Below are positions 61,244 through 61,270 of a stretch of 61,270 nucleotides of DNA, one piece after another. Source of the DNA: Thermoplasmatota archaeon (GTDB taxonomy: Archaea; Thermoplasmatota; E2; UBA202; JdFR-43); assembly GCA_029258955.1 (NCBI GenBank), contig JAPDJT010000003.1:1-61270 (forward strand). Direction: 5' to 3'. The position numbers were made by a program, and so were the translations under genes. The notes under the pieces are model-generated. The model did not search any database and had not been told where the DNA came from. It saw only the letters and a list, made by a program, of their open reading frames with translations. Each line of letters begins with the position of its first letter. The stretch's first letter is position 1.

Positions 61244-61270
61244 ATGAGTACCAGAACAGGATTAACAAAA
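61244..61270 (+). CDS. Start of an unidentified gene, cut by the window edge
   Basis: ATG at 61244 follows CGGAGGT with 11 nt between. Nine codons (MSTRTGLTK) are visible without a stop. Nothing more can be said about the product. It would be divergent from the helicase-nuclease gene. Confidence 0.4.

Overview
The window comes from a very AT-rich bacterial chromosome (A/T-dominated codons, near-pure A/T intergenic DNA) that carries a GC-rich 16S rRNA gene. That contrast is usual in thermophiles with AT-rich genomes. The gene set is Gram-negative: an ADP-heptose-type nucleotidyltransferase, RlpA, and a fossil TonB-dependent receptor. It also has an LL-diaminopimelate aminotransferase and a cluster of NifX-like, Mrp and ferredoxin-MinD proteins resembling the ORP (orange protein) clusters of sulfate reducers. 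I infer a thermophilic member of Thermodesulfobacteriota, such as a Thermodesulfobacterium relative. This is inference from gene content, not a database match.

Layout. 1-600: 5' end of a 16S rRNA gene on the minus strand with two near-perfect tandem promoters. 0.6-8 kb: a REC-REC-GGDEF regulator, a two-domain radical SAM protein, DUF429, MreB, a YHS-like membrane protein, FolK and DapL. 8-16.4 kb: a tight minus-strand operon, CoA-disulfide-reductase/rhodanese - hisS - trpE - trpG - plsC - gyrA. 16.6-19.3 kb: an M24 peptidase, then 1.4 kb of decayed DNA. That stretch holds a DUF996-like membrane-protein fragment, a degraded cobalamin riboswitch and a BtuB-like receptor pseudogene. 19.3-27 kb: rsmI, ispG, a cysteine-cluster protein, DUF89, then acyP - M20 peptidase - comF - a nitrilase/RfaE2 fusion, and a solitary flgM. 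27-32.4 kb: pgi - hemB - rlpA - rnc - era and a tRNA-Leu. 32.4-38.8 kb: PilZ, a gene relic, an EmrA/EmrB-type efflux pair behind a palindromic operator, a VKOR/thioredoxin fusion, thiC and pyrR. 38.8-48.2 kb: thioesterase, ychF, alpha-glucan phosphorylase, two small envelope-type proteins, NAD kinase, a ClC channel and a GAF-GAF-GGDEF protein.

48.3-54.9 kb is the most unusual part. A promoter with a Fur-like inverted repeat precedes an apparent operon of about eleven genes. The first products are extreme low-complexity proteins: a Trp/Arg/Gly-rich one with 15 Trp in 39 residues, two DUF5320 proteins with identical 47-residue N-termini, and a 57-residue protein with 28 Gly. They are followed by an FmdB-like zinc ribbon, a shrunken DGC-like protein, two NifX-family proteins, an Mrp ATPase, an MBL-fold hydrolase and two MinD-type ATPases with internal ferredoxin domains. 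A radical SAM gene overlaps the end. The likely theme is handling or sensing of a metal-sulfur cofactor, but the role of the low-complexity proteins is unknown. 54.9-61.3 kb is accessory: a secreted TIM-barrel-like protein, an ICMT-like methyltransferase, a DUF3592 gene broken by a stop codon, and a helicase-nuclease that lacks its Walker A motif.

Two genes appear to use non-canonical start codons: folK (ATT, just after the dapL stop) and the glucan phosphorylase gene (ACG behind a strong ribosome binding site).
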